NCBI RefSeq assembly: GCF_900996225.1
Contig: NZ_CAAJGL010000156.1
Coordinates: forward strand, 228,424 to 292,423
Length of the DNA: 64,000 nucleotides
Direction: 5' to 3'
From: Paraburkholderia sp. BCC1884
Lineage (GTDB): Bacteria > Pseudomonadota > Gammaproteobacteria > Burkholderiales > Burkholderiaceae
Shown here piece after piece: positions 33,956 through 41,764 of this stretch; positions within the stretch are counted from its first letter, which is position 1; each line of letters starts with the position of its first letter. Made by a program: the position numbers and the translations under genes. The notes beneath the pieces were generated by a model, which was given only the letters and a program-made list of their open reading frames with translations, had not been told where the DNA came from and did no database searches.

Positions 33956-34314
33956 GCGGTCGCCCTCCCGGCGTTGACCATTGCATTGAAAGAGCGCACT
34001 ACCAATGCATCGGCACGCGGCCACCAGTCATCCCACACTGGCGGAACGAAGTTCGGCAACGGTGGTGGCAACGGAGGTACAGCCAAAGGCCGATCATTTA
34101 CGCCCAGGCTTGACCGGGAGACGACACGCTTTACATTCGAGCCGCCGGCGCGACTCGGTTCATAGCGTGCGATGAGCCACCCTCCATTCACCAACGCATT
34201 GACCGCCACCAAGGCGTTTTTGTAGGTGAAGCCCAGCCCTTCGGCGATCTGCGAGTGGTCGAGCACGCCGCACTGCTCGACCAATTTGCAAATTCGGATC
34301 TTCGTCGCATGCAT
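33952..34314 (-). CDS. Winged-helix-like early protein (120 aa)
   Basis: The N-terminal 60 residues (ICKLVEQCGVLDHSQIAEGLGFTYKNALVAVNALVNGGWL) look like a winged helix-turn-helix. A proline-rich linker and short C-terminal tail follow. ATGA overlaps on both sides place it in the early operon. Probably DNA-binding; target unknown. Confidence 0.65.
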   Translation of the reverse strand: MHATKIRICKLVEQCGVLDHSQIAEGLGFTYKNALVAVNALVNGGWLIARYEPSRAGGSNVKRVVSRSSLGVNDRPLAVPPLPPPLPNFVPPVWDDWWPRADALVVRSFNAMVNAGRATA

Positions 34315-34784
34315 CACGCGGCCTCCCTGAATGCGTGGCCGGAGTCAATCCGGCGATGCACTTCGGCGAGCGCGGCGATGATCGTGGACTTAGGGACGAT
34401 CGCCATTTGCGAGTCATGCGTCTCGAGTGCCATCTTTACGTCGAGCAGCGCATCACCATCGAAACCCCAGCGCCCAATCTGTCGAGCGCGGTCACGCGTG
34501 CGCACGGCTCCGTCGAGTGCATCCTTGATGATCATGATTTCCAGAGCCGCGAAGCCCATCTCGGCGAGAACAAGTGCGATGTTCAACGCACAGACGACAG
34601 TCGACCAATGCTCTTCCGTGCCGCGTCCGCGAATCATCTCGTCGAGCGCAACGTGGTATGCAATGCCCAGGTCGGTTGTCTGGTTGATGTCCATCGGCGT
34701 TCGGCGCTCGATCACGTCGAGACCAGCAGTTCGGCTGACGACACGTGGTCGGTACGCTTTGCGGGGTTTCTGGCTGCGGCTCAT
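34314..34784 (-). CDS. Hypothetical early protein (156 aa)
   Basis: A basic N-terminus (MSRSQKPRKAYRPR) precedes a helical body (TEEHWSTVVCALNIALVLAEMG). I recognise it as a common Burkholderia-phage protein but know no function. One-base overlap with the DUF1064 gene; part of the early operon. Confidence 0.7.
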   Translation of the reverse strand: MSRSQKPRKAYRPRVVSRTAGLDVIERRTPMDINQTTDLGIAYHVALDEMIRGRGTEEHWSTVVCALNIALVLAEMGFAALEIMIIKDALDGAVRTRDRARQIGRWGFDGDALLDVKMALETHDSQMAIVPKSTIIAALAEVHRRIDSGHAFREAA

Positions 34785-35344
34785 CAGATTTCCTTGACGG
34801 TGATGTCGTACTTTTCCAGCATCTGCTTACGCTTCTGGATGTACGTCCGGTTTTTACGCGTGGCGATCGACTTGACGTCCTCGACCACCGGTTTGCCGGT
34901 TGCCGCGACCTCGTAAACGAAGTCGGCGACATACTTCGACGCGCGCTCCCATGTGCCGTCGTCGCGCTGGCGGCGCTCGGTCAGCACGAACGAAACTTGC
35001 AATCGAAGGTCACGGATTTCGCCGGCCGCCTGCAACTGGATCAGGTGAAACCAGCGCGAGCGCTCTTTCTGGCTGTCAAACTTGATGCCGTTGTGCTCGC
35101 ACTTCGTGTTCCGGTATTTCGCTGGTTTCTTCGCGGTGGCCGTCGCCGCATGCGGCTCGATAGCAAACGGGTCGTAGCCGTCAGCGATCTCGTCAAACTC
35201 GCTGTTTGGCTGCGCGCCGAATTTGCGAACCAACGCGCGATGATTCGAGTCGCGACCGACGCTGATGTCTTCGCGGATGCGAGCAGTGCCGACGATCGTC
35301 GCACCTGTTCGGACTACCATCGGCCAGGGTGCACGCTTGGTCAC
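34784..35344 (-). CDS. DUF1064 phage nuclease-like protein (186 aa)
   Basis: C-terminal half matches DUF1064: NTKCEHNGIKFDSQKERSRW, then EIRDLRLQVSFVL and KYVADFVYE...VVEDVKSIATR, a PD-(D/E)XK-like arrangement (E-x-D...D..K). GTG 35344 overlaps the replication gene stop (GTGA) and has GGAGG upstream. Probably a resolvase- or recombinase-linked nuclease of the early region. Confidence 0.82.
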   Translation of the reverse strand: MTKRAPWPMVVRTGATIVGTARIREDISVGRDSNHRALVRKFGAQPNSEFDEIADGYDPFAIEPHAATATAKKPAKYRNTKCEHNGIKFDSQKERSRWFHLIQLQAAGEIRDLRLQVSFVLTERRQRDDGTWERASKYVADFVYEVAATGKPVVEDVKSIATRKNRTYIQKRKQMLEKYDITVKEI

Positions 35345-36297
35345 GCTGCCTCCGCTTGCGCCTTCTCGCGCGGAATATCGTTGAAGTAGGCGTACAGAGC
35401 CTCGTAGCGCTCTTCGCTCTCGCGGCCGACCGTGCGCAACAGGTCTTCCATCCATTCGCCTGGGCCTGCTGCGCGGCAGACCTTTGCCTTGAACTGCTCG
35501 AAGAATTGGAACTTCGCACGGTCGATACCGAGTCGCGCGCCGCGAGCCACATAGCCGCTCTCCGTCTTCCACCAGTCGGCCGGAGCACCAGCCTGCCCAC
35601 CAGCCGATTGCGTTGCCGCCTTCACAGGGAACAGCCCCGTCCACCCGCGCAGCACGGCTTCATCAACGGTGACTTCGGGGCTTTGGCCAGCGGCAGCGAG
35701 CAATTCAAGCTTCTTGATCGACACGCGTGCCGCCGGTCGCGTCCAAGGCGCGTCTTTGCTTTTTGCCTCGCGGTGTTCGCACCATGCATCCCAGACGGCG
35801 AACGGGATGGCCGCAGGCAGTTCGATGTTCAGAAGTTCGGCATGCAACGCAACTCGCGGCGCACGCCGCGCAGGTTGACGGTTCAATGACGGTTCCTTTG
35901 ATGGTTCTTTACGGTTAGGCGGCACCTGGTGCGGGGGTGTGCCGCATTTGCTGCGGAGGTCAGACGCATCTGCTGCGGGGGTGGGTGCATCTCCTGCGCC
36001 GGTGCATTCGGTGCGGGGGTGCATTTCCTGCGGGGGTGAATATGCTGCGGGGGTCAACAGATAGCTGGTGTGGCGACCGTTCGTCCGGTTCGCAGTGACG
36101 ATCTTCGCCGATTCGAGCCACTTGATTGCGTTCTGGACCGCGCGTTCAGATGCGCAGATACGCTTCCCGATCGTTGCGATGGACGGCCAGCAAACGCCCT
36201 GGTCGTTTGCATTGTCGGCGAGCGAAATCAACACAGCCTTTTGCGCCAGCGACATACCTTGAAGCGGCCAGCACGCCGACATGATCATCGTGCTCAC
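35341..36297 (-). CDS. Replication initiator with HTH_36 domain, O-like (318 aa)
   Basis: N-terminal winged helix (MSLAQKAVLISLADNANDQGVCWPSIATIGKRICASERAVQNAIKWL) as in phage replication initiators. The middle (about residues 80-130) is a low-complexity linker whose DNA carries seven 17-bp iterons, so the origin lies inside the gene as in lambda O. The C-terminal part is helical and probably recruits the host replisome. GTG 36297 overlaps the previous stop; ATG 36288 or 36282 are alternatives. Confidence 0.82.
   Translation of the reverse strand: MSTMIMSACWPLQGMSLAQKAVLISLADNANDQGVCWPSIATIGKRICASERAVQNAIKWLESAKIVTANRTNGRHTSYLLTPAAYSPPQEMHPRTECTGAGDAPTPAADASDLRSKCGTPPHQVPPNRKEPSKEPSLNRQPARRAPRVALHAELLNIELPAAIPFAVWDAWCEHREAKSKDAPWTRPAARVSIKKLELLAAAGQSPEVTVDEAVLRGWTGLFPVKAATQSAGGQAGAPADWWKTESGYVARGARLGIDRAKFQFFEQFKAKVCRAAGPGEWMEDLLRTVGRESEERYEALYAYFNDIPREKAQAEAA
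35923..36055. repeat. Seven 17-bp iterons (putative phage origin)
   Basis: Direct repeats close to CATNTNCTGCGGGGGTG start at 35923, 35945, 35967, 35988, 36005, 36022 and 36039. Spacing is 21-22 bp for the first three intervals and exactly 17 bp for the last three. A less GC-rich block with repeated GGTTC follows at 35878-35921. The layout resembles lambda ori. Confidence 0.8.
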
Positions 36298-36572
36298 GCG
36301 GCCACCTCAACCGGCAAGCCAACTATGTCGTTGCTCTGGCCTGTCGCAACGCACTTGCGAGAGCCGCGCACGATAAGACGCTCCGCCTTCAGAAGCGAAT
36401 TCACACGGCCGCAGACGCTGCCGAGACGCATGTTCGTGCGGTCTGCAATGTCCTGCCGCGTCAACGCCGTTTCCGGCAGCGCGAACAGGTCCATGATGAC
36501 TTGCTTCTGGGTGCGCTTGGTGTCTTCGTCGAGCGCGTCGTGAGCAGCCAATTGAGAGAGCTTGGAACGCAT
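36294..36572 (-). CDS. HTH early regulator (92 aa)
   Basis: Central winged-helix-like stretch (VIMDLFALPETALTRQDIADRTNMRLGSVCGRVNSLLKAERLIV). It overlaps the upstream gene by one base and the replication gene by four. Probably a DNA-binding early protein; it may assist replication or transcription. Confidence 0.7.
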   Translation of the reverse strand: MRSKLSQLAAHDALDEDTKRTQKQVIMDLFALPETALTRQDIADRTNMRLGSVCGRVNSLLKAERLIVRGSRKCVATGQSNDIVGLPVEVAA

Positions 36573-37171
36573 TAGGACACCTTCCGCAGTTGGTCGTATT
36601 GAACGGCTTCCCCGGTTGCCGTGAGCGCAGACTCAACGACGCGCAGCGAGCGCTGCTTTACTCGAATGTCCTCGACCAGGCTACTGCGCAGGCGCGGAAG
36701 CTCACCCGGATCGACTCCATCCAGTAGGTCAGCGGCATCTGACTCGGTGCGGTGGTTGGCGCGCATGATCGTTTGCACGAGCTCGTGTGCATTGATCTCA
36801 GCGTCGGCGTCGTGGTGGCGCGCGCGGGCCGCGCAATCGATCTGCGCCAACACCTCGTTGAGCAGATCGACCCGGCGCTCGAGCGGCAACGCGGCAAGAA
36901 TCGAGTTTTCGAAATTTGCCGGCATCAGGTTATTGTCTTTCGACTCGTCGTCGAGCCAACGCCAGATGCGATCAGCGTGGTTCTTCTGCGTCGTGTAGAT
37001 GTCCGCGCCCTTGTCAAACACGATCACGCCCGACAGGTGGCCGCCGATACGCTCATGCGCCGCGACGATTTCCGCAGCAGCCGTCTCGCGGCTCCAAGCT
37101 TGCGACTTGCGCCATGCTGCGACGTGGTCGCGGATGATGTGGATTCGGGACTTGTGCGAACTGTCTCGCAT
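36572..37171 (-). CDS. YdaT-like early protein (199 aa)
   Basis: The first 75 residues (IRDHVAAWRKSQAWSRETAAAEIVAAHERIGG ... ADRIWRWLDDE) resemble the YdaT toxin/regulator domain of the Rac prophage. The C-terminal 120 residues are helical and unassigned. It occupies the position of lambda cII, two genes after cro. Role inferred by position only. Confidence 0.6.
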   Translation of the reverse strand: MRDSSHKSRIHIIRDHVAAWRKSQAWSRETAAAEIVAAHERIGGHLSGVIVFDKGADIYTTQKNHADRIWRWLDDESKDNNLMPANFENSILAALPLERRVDLLNEVLAQIDCAARARHHDADAEINAHELVQTIMRANHRTESDAADLLDGVDPGELPRLRSSLVEDIRVKQRSLRVVESALTATGEAVQYDQLRKVS

Positions 37172-37307
37172 GATCTGTCACTCGTTAGTGGCTAAAGTGC
37201 CAATGTGCGATAAGGACTACTAAAGCTACGCACGTGACACAGGGAGAAAAAAATGAAAACGCTACGGGAATCTTTCACTGGCGCCGCACCCGATGGACAT
37301 GCGGCAG

Positions 37308-37475
37308 TTACTTCCTTGCTTCTGTTGGTTGCGCTGCAACCACTTTCAGCGCCTCAAACTGCTTTACCAGTTCCGCCCGCGCCTTCTCGTACTCTTCGGG
37401 GTAGCGCGCGTCGCGCACGGCGATCGCGCAAAGTGCCTCGCGAATCTGTTTCTGTTCAGTTGCGGTAAGCGCCAT
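37308..37475 (-). CDS. Small hypothetical early protein (55 aa)
   Basis: A charged helical protein (MALTATEQKQIREALCAI), starting one base after the cro stop (TGA-C-ATG). No family. A rightward ORF with a good ribosome site overlaps it but is less plausible. Confidence 0.55.
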   Translation of the reverse strand: MALTATEQKQIREALCAIAVRDARYPEEYEKARAELVKQFEALKVVAAQPTEARK

Positions 37476-37476
37476 G

Positions 37477-37689
37477 TCATGCGGCCTTGGAAAAACCGTT
37501 ACTGGCGCTGACAGCGAAGACGTCAGGCCGTCGCAGTCGGATGCTTGCGGGGATGCCGCGAACTTTCCAGTTGTGGACGCGCTGGGTACCACCCCTCTGA
37601 AAACCGAGGAGCTTCGCGACGCGCGCTGGGCCGCCGAGGCGCTCAATCAGGGCCCGGTCGGAATCGAGGGAGAAGGTAGCGGTGTTCAT
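37477..37689 (-). CDS. Cro-like repressor, YdaS-type HTH (70 aa)
   Basis: Small helix-turn-helix protein (RALIERLGGPARVAKLLGFQRGGTQRVHNWKVRGIP) transcribed away from the repressor gene, as expected for cro. Its ATG is only nine bases from the likely -10 (TTTAAT, complement of 37698-37703), so its message may be leaderless. It would shift the switch toward lytic growth by binding the operator at 37698-37714. Confidence 0.82.
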   Translation of the reverse strand: MNTATFSLDSDRALIERLGGPARVAKLLGFQRGGTQRVHNWKVRGIPASIRLRRPDVFAVSASNGFSKAA

Positions 37690-37697
37690 GAGACATC

Positions 37698-37714
37698 ATT
37701 AAACACCATGTTTA
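37698..37714 (-). promoter_or_regulatory. Early promoter and repressor operator at cI/cro
   Basis: Minus strand TAAACATGGTGTTTAAT holds a palindrome (TAAACA-N3-TGTTTA) that ends in the -10 TTTAAT of a cro promoter with -35 TTGCGA 17 bp upstream (to about 37726). A degenerate second copy lies at 37733-37747. The same element recurs at 41140-41156. Confidence 0.65.
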
Positions 37715-37782
37715 GTTTTATCGCAAGCAGTTTAAACACGTCGTTGAACAACAAAACGTTTACTTCGGCGACTATTGCGCGC

Positions 37783-38775
37783 ATGCACGCGACAATGGAA
37801 CGGTTGTACGAAGCCGCCCGCCTCCTTCATCAAATAGAGGGGCCGGCGCAACTCGCCAAATTTTTGAACATCTCTGAACAATTGGTTAATAACTGGCAAC
37901 GCCGCGGCATCTCGAAAGGCGGAATGCTGGACGCACAAAAGAAAATCGGTTGCAGTGCCACTTGGCTCGAGACCGGCGTTCCACCAATGATGGCCGCCAG
38001 CTCACCGCACGCAAGACACGACGCCGGAGCGGCTGATTCGTTGAAGATCGACCGAAAGAAAGGCGTAATCAAAACGCAATCCGACACGGACCGCGATACA
38101 CTGCCTGCCGGGGAAACATCCGTACATCGGCTTCGCCGCGCCTTGAGTGATAAGCAGGTGTCACCGACGGAGTTGGCGTCCGTAGCAGCCGTAGGCGTCG
38201 AGACAGCCGCGCACTGGCTGGGTGGAATTGGCCCCGATATTTCGATGGTTCAAGCCGTCGCGATACAGAATACCTATGGCGTGAACTCGGTTTGGTTGCT
38301 CAAGGGCAAGGGAGAGCCCGGCGTGGCCGTACGATACGCGGATGCGTTCGACCCGATCACGGATCTTAAATGGCGCGGCGCGCCCGTCGTGGGGTTTGCT
38401 CAGTTGGGCGATAACGGACATTTTGTCGACATCGAATACCCGGTTGGCTACGGAGACGGATTTGTGGCTTCGCCGACCGAGGATAAAGATGCGTACGCAC
38501 TTCGTTGCGTCGGGGACTCGATGCGTCCCCGAATCAAGGACAGAGAATTCGTCGTCGTGGAGCCGAACCACGTGATCGAGCCTGGCGACGAGGTATTGGT
38601 CAAGTCAAAAGACGGCCGGGTCATGGTGAAGGAGTTTCTGTACGAGCGCGCGGGTCGCGTCCACCTGATCTCGGTTAATGAATCGCATGCACCTATTGCG
38701 ATCGACAAAGACAATATCGAAAAGATGCATTACGTAGGATGGATCGCGAAGCCGTCTGCCTGGCGTCCGGGCTGA
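37783..38775 (+). CDS. CI-type repressor: two HTH domains plus S24 domain (330 aa)
   Basis: LexA/CI-like master repressor. Residues about 10-66 and 115-175 are two separate helix-turn-helix domains of different sequence (the first LLHQIEGPAQLAKFLNISEQLVNNWQRRG, the second LRRALSDKQVSPTELASVA). The C-terminal S24 domain has the catalytic Ser246 in GDSM and Lys283 in VMVKEF. A clear Ala-Gly cleavage site is not evident, so RecA-triggered self-cleavage is likely but unproven. ATG 37783 is chosen as it begins just before the first HTH; an upstream in-frame start at 37708 lies inside the operator. Confidence 0.88.
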   Translation: MHATMERLYEAARLLHQIEGPAQLAKFLNISEQLVNNWQRRGISKGGMLDAQKKIGCSATWLETGVPPMMAASSPHARHDAGAADSLKIDRKKGVIKTQSDTDRDTLPAGETSVHRLRRALSDKQVSPTELASVAAVGVETAAHWLGGIGPDISMVQAVAIQNTYGVNSVWLLKGKGEPGVAVRYADAFDPITDLKWRGAPVVGFAQLGDNGHFVDIEYPVGYGDGFVASPTEDKDAYALRCVGDSMRPRIKDREFVVVEPNHVIEPGDEVLVKSKDGRVMVKEFLYERAGRVHLISVNESHAPIAIDKDNIEKMHYVGWIAKPSAWRPG

Positions 38776-38816
38776 ACGACACGGTTGCAGCTTAAAAATA
38801 AAATCCGGGGGTAGCA

Positions 38817-39272
38817 ATGTTTTTTGTTGTGGGGTGGCTCGTCATCATGCTCATTACGGCTTTGGTAGCCAATTCTAAAAACCGAAGCCCTCTCGCATGG
38901 GCATTGCTCGCGATCCCCTTGGGGTTAATCGCGACCGTCGTTCTCGCCTGCAGTTCGAAGCTGCCCGCCGGCGAACAAACAACCATGCCTACCCCGGCGA
39001 ACTCGATTAAAACCTGCCCGCGTTGCGCCGAGACGGTGAAGGCGGCTGCTCAGGTCTGCCGGTTCTGCCAACATGAATTCTCCGCCCCATCCGCGATGGC
39101 CGCGACAAATCTCCCGTGGACCCTTCAAGAGGATTGGGGCGATGGGTTTGGCATCTATGGCTATAAGGGCCAACGGCTCGCCTATAACAAGTCAGGCGTC
39201 AAGTGGCAGACCCGTACATTTGATAGTCCGAAGGTTGCAGTAGCGTCCATTGATGCATATCTGCAGAATTAG
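38817..39272 (+). CDS. Membrane protein with zinc ribbon (151 aa)
   Basis: Two N-terminal membrane helices (MFFVVGWLVIMLITALVAN; PLAWALLAIPLGLIATVV) are followed by a zinc ribbon (CPRCAETVKAAAQVCRFCQ) and a beta-rich C-terminus. It is first in a rightward cargo block after the repressor gene, likely expressed in the lysogen. Position and topology suit superinfection exclusion, but this is inference. Confidence 0.65.
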   Translation: MFFVVGWLVIMLITALVANSKNRSPLAWALLAIPLGLIATVVLACSSKLPAGEQTTMPTPANSIKTCPRCAETVKAAAQVCRFCQHEFSAPSAMAATNLPWTLQEDWGDGFGIYGYKGQRLAYNKSGVKWQTRTFDSPKVAVASIDAYLQN

Positions 39273-39354
39273 CATGACCGAGTTTGCGACGATCGACGGT
39301 CTCCGAAGGCGTTGATTTGTCGCAGCGGCTTTGAATCGTCCCTGCAAGCCCCAT

Positions 39355-40092
39355 ATGATCAATGGACAGGTGATCCAAATTGAGGAAGTGCTGGAGCGCA
39401 CCACACAGGGCGTTACAGAACCATTCCTCTGTCGCGGCACCAATGGCGTGCTGTATTACGTCAAGGGCCACGGTGCTGGGCGCAAAAGTTTGGTTGCGGA
39501 ATGGATAAGCGGCTGCATGGCGCAAACATTCGGGATCCCGATCGCGCCGTTTTTCGTCGCTGAAGTGGATCCGGCGATCATTGAGTACGGGCCGCCGCAC
39601 TATCGCGACCTAGGAAGCGGCTATGTTTTTGCGTCTCAAAGAATTGAGAACGTTATGGAGCTAGCGCGATCGAACATAAAAGATATACCGATGCAACTCC
39701 AGTCGGACGTTATTGTTTTTGACTATTGGGTACGCAATCAAGACCGCATCCTGACTGATATGGGCGGCAACCCGAACCTGCTGTGGAATCCGGCCACAAA
39801 AGACCTACTGGTTATCGATCATAACCAAGCGTTCGACCCAGATTTTGATTGCGACATCTTTTTTGAAGGTCACGCTTTTTCTCACGCGTGGGATATTGTG
39901 TTCGAGGATTTGTTCGAAAGGCAGCGTTACGAGGACCGAATGCGGCGCGCCCTCGGGCAGTTTGAGGACGCCTGCGATAGAATGCCAGACTCGTGGCTCT
40001 GGCTGGCCGACGATCTGCCTCTCAAGTTTACCTTTGAGGACGCGCGATCGGTCTTGGCTGAGAGCATTCCCCATTTTTGGAGACGCCGATGA
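39355..40092 (+). CDS. HipA-like kinase-fold protein (245 aa)
   Basis: Carries the HipA kinase hallmarks in a compact form: GVLYYVKGHGAG (Lys of the ATP site), DYWVRNQDRILTD (catalytic loop N..D) and LLVIDHNQAF (metal-binding Asp). It lacks the N-terminal HipA subdomain, as in the HipA_2 group. No HipB-like HTH partner lies beside it; instead the stop overlaps the start of a DUF3037 gene by 4 bp. ATG 39355 is chosen; a TTG at 39331 is possible. The pair is a candidate toxin-antitoxin or defence unit (inference). Confidence 0.7.
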   Translation: MINGQVIQIEEVLERTTQGVTEPFLCRGTNGVLYYVKGHGAGRKSLVAEWISGCMAQTFGIPIAPFFVAEVDPAIIEYGPPHYRDLGSGYVFASQRIENVMELARSNIKDIPMQLQSDVIVFDYWVRNQDRILTDMGGNPNLLWNPATKDLLVIDHNQAFDPDFDCDIFFEGHAFSHAWDIVFEDLFERQRYEDRMRRALGQFEDACDRMPDSWLWLADDLPLKFTFEDARSVLAESIPHFWRRR

Positions 40093-40925
40093 AACATGCT
40101 TGCCGATATTCCATCGTGCGCTTCATGCCTTACCCTGAGACGGGCGAGTTCGCGAACGTTGGGATAGTCGTTTTGTCCCCTACCGCCAAGTATTTCGGCT
40201 ATCGCATGATGGAACGCGTTGCGCGAATAACGGCGTTTTTTGATGAACTCGACGCCAACATATTTCGGAAGGCACGGAAGACGTACGCCGACGAACTGCT
40301 CCGCATCGGGCAGTCGATCGAACATGCGTTTGCCGAGTCGTCTCATGGTCCGACGCTTAGCTTTGCAAATTTCGCATTTGGGGAGCTGGTCAAGCCACGC
40401 GAAGGTCTCATTTACGCTGACACGGATCGCGTCGTTATGGCCAATGACCCGAGCGAAAAGCTTGTCGAGCTCTTCGATCACTATGTGGGTCGGGCATTTG
40501 CGACTAAAGCTTACCAAGAGCGGAGCGTAGAAAAGCGGGTGCACAAGATCTTGCGCGCTGCAGATCTTACCGGGCTATACCAAGAGCACACCCTCGGAGG
40601 CTCGGACGCGTACAAGGCGCGCCTGCCCTTCGTTCGCCTAGACCATAACGGTCGCGCGGTTAGGGCCATAAAGCCTTTGTTTTTAGGGCACGATGATCCA
40701 AGCCGTCTGTATGACCATGGTTGGGATTGGCTTGGCAAGGTCAAAAAATTGAGGCGCGACAAGACGTTGGTTGGGGATGTGATGTTTGCCGTACAGCCGC
40801 CGAATGAAAATTTCGGACCTCGTGCGTCCGCTTTCTCAGAAGTTACTCAGCAACTGCGGGAAGAGGACATCGTTGTCGTGCCGGAAATCGAAGACAGCAA
40901 GATCCTTGACTTTGCTACGCGCTGA
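40089..40925 (+). CDS. DUF3037 protein, partner of HipA-like kinase (278 aa)
   Basis: Begins MKHACRYSIVRFMPYPETGEFANVGIVVLSP, the DUF3037 signature, followed by a helical body and basic C-terminus. Translationally coupled to the kinase gene (ATGA). DUF3037 is known to me mainly as a neighbour of HipA-like proteins; its activity is unknown. A terminator follows at 40941-40968. Confidence 0.75.
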   Translation: MKHACRYSIVRFMPYPETGEFANVGIVVLSPTAKYFGYRMMERVARITAFFDELDANIFRKARKTYADELLRIGQSIEHAFAESSHGPTLSFANFAFGELVKPREGLIYADTDRVVMANDPSEKLVELFDHYVGRAFATKAYQERSVEKRVHKILRAADLTGLYQEHTLGGSDAYKARLPFVRLDHNGRAVRAIKPLFLGHDDPSRLYDHGWDWLGKVKKLRRDKTLVGDVMFAVQPPNENFGPRASAFSEVTQQLREEDIVVVPEIEDSKILDFATR

Positions 40926-40940
40926 TTAGCAATAACCAGC

Positions 40941-40968
40941 AAGCCCCGCCTCTGCGGGGCTTTTTTTT
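40941..40968 (+). terminator. Terminator after DUF3037 gene
   Basis: AAGCCCCGC / GCGGGGCTT hairpin with a four-base loop followed by eight T. It isolates the cargo block from the next promoter. Confidence 0.9.
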
Positions 40969-41115
40969 CGTCTAAGCAACTCTCACTCGGCCGGCTCAAA
41001 CGGGGATTGGCTCCCGAACTTCGTTCATTGCCCCCCAAGGTAGCCGCTCGCCCCCTCGATCGCCCCGACGGCCCACCGTATCTGCCAAGATTCGGCGCGA
41101 GCACCAGTGCAGAAC

Positions 41116-41156
41116 TAAACATTTTGTTTGACTAGGTTATAAACATAGTGTTTAAT
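41116..41156 (+). promoter_or_regulatory. Second repressor-controlled promoter (two operators)
   Basis: Promoter TTGACT (41128-41133), 17-bp spacer, TTTAAT (41151-41156). Two operator palindromes of the cI/cro type overlap it: TAAACA-TTT-TGTTTG (41116-41130) over the -35 and TAAACA-TAG-TGTTTA (41140-41154) over the -10. The second matches the cro operator in 16 of 17 bases. Confidence 0.75.
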
Positions 41157-41193
41157 TCGTTCATGCACTTACCGCCCTGCCGGGAGAACTTGA

Positions 41194-41403
41194 ATGGGAA
41201 CACTGCCCGCACCGACGCCGCGCCTCACTGAAGCAACGCGGACGACCAACGAGATCGACTACTTCGCGAACGGTGGCATGTCCGACGCGGAACTCGAACA
41301 GTATGCGCGCCGCACCACCAAGCGTCCGCTGCTCTGCTTCGCGATCCTCGCGACCGTACCATTCATCGTTGAAGGTATTTGCCGCCTGCTGGGTGCCTGG
41401 TAA
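41194..41403 (+). CDS. Small membrane protein (69 aa), first gene of right operon
   Basis: Charged N-terminal 45 residues (TTNEIDYFANGGMSDAELEQYARR) followed by one membrane helix (PLLCFAILATVPFIVEGICRLL). GGGAG lies seven bases before ATG 41194. It is first from the operator-bearing promoter, so it is probably off in the lysogen and on during induction. No family recognised. Confidence 0.65.
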   Translation: MGTLPAPTPRLTEATRTTNEIDYFANGGMSDAELEQYARRTTKRPLLCFAILATVPFIVEGICRLLGAW

Positions 41404-41537
41404 TGAGCGTGTTCGCTAAGTACGCGAAAGCTTGGGCAATCGCCCTTCTCGTTCTCGCCGTCTATTGCGCCCTCACAACGGCGATCGATGACCGCGAGGC
41501 CCGTATCGAACGCTGCAGCGTGGTTCGCTGCTCCTGA
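41403..41537 (+). CDS. Tiny membrane protein (44 aa)
   Basis: MSVFAKYAKAWAIALLVLAVYCALTTAIDD: one membrane helix and a charged Cys-containing tail. Its ATG shares a base with the preceding stop (TAATG), which supports coupled translation and a real gene despite its size. Confidence 0.6.
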   Translation: MSVFAKYAKAWAIALLVLAVYCALTTAIDDREARIERCSVVRCS

Positions 41538-41555
41538 TCCCGTAAAGACTCACCA

Positions 41556-41732
41556 ATGGAATCAAAAATCGCAATCTGTCTAGCAGTCCTTTTGTTCTGT
41601 ATTGCCATTGTGGCCTGGCGAGCAGGGCAGGCGGCAAAAAGGGCAGATGCATCAGATCCATATTTGCCGCGTCTGCCGACCGAGTTCGAACACGAATGCG
41701 ATGCGCACTGCTTTCCGCGCATTGGCGACTAA
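41556..41732 (+). CDS. Tiny membrane protein (58 aa)
   Basis: N-terminal helix (IAICLAVLLFCIAIVAW) and a short soluble tail with HECDAHC, a possible metal site. It begins 18 bp after the previous gene. No ribosome site better than AAAGACTC is seen; support comes from operon position and clean topology. Confidence 0.5.
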   Translation: MESKIAICLAVLLFCIAIVAWRAGQAAKRADASDPYLPRLPTEFEHECDAHCFPRIGD

Positions 41733-41764
41733 CCCGCAGTTTCTTCACAGCACGGAGTCAACAA

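Noticed and set aside
35923..36055. Short regular repeats as a CRISPR array
   Set aside because: Repeats are 17 bp with no true spacers, lie inside a replication gene and have no cas genes nearby; they fit iterons.
37253..37468. 71-codon rightward ORF with a good GGGAG site
   Set aside because: It lies opposite the early operon and covers the 55-aa gene; the product is low-complexity and has no family.
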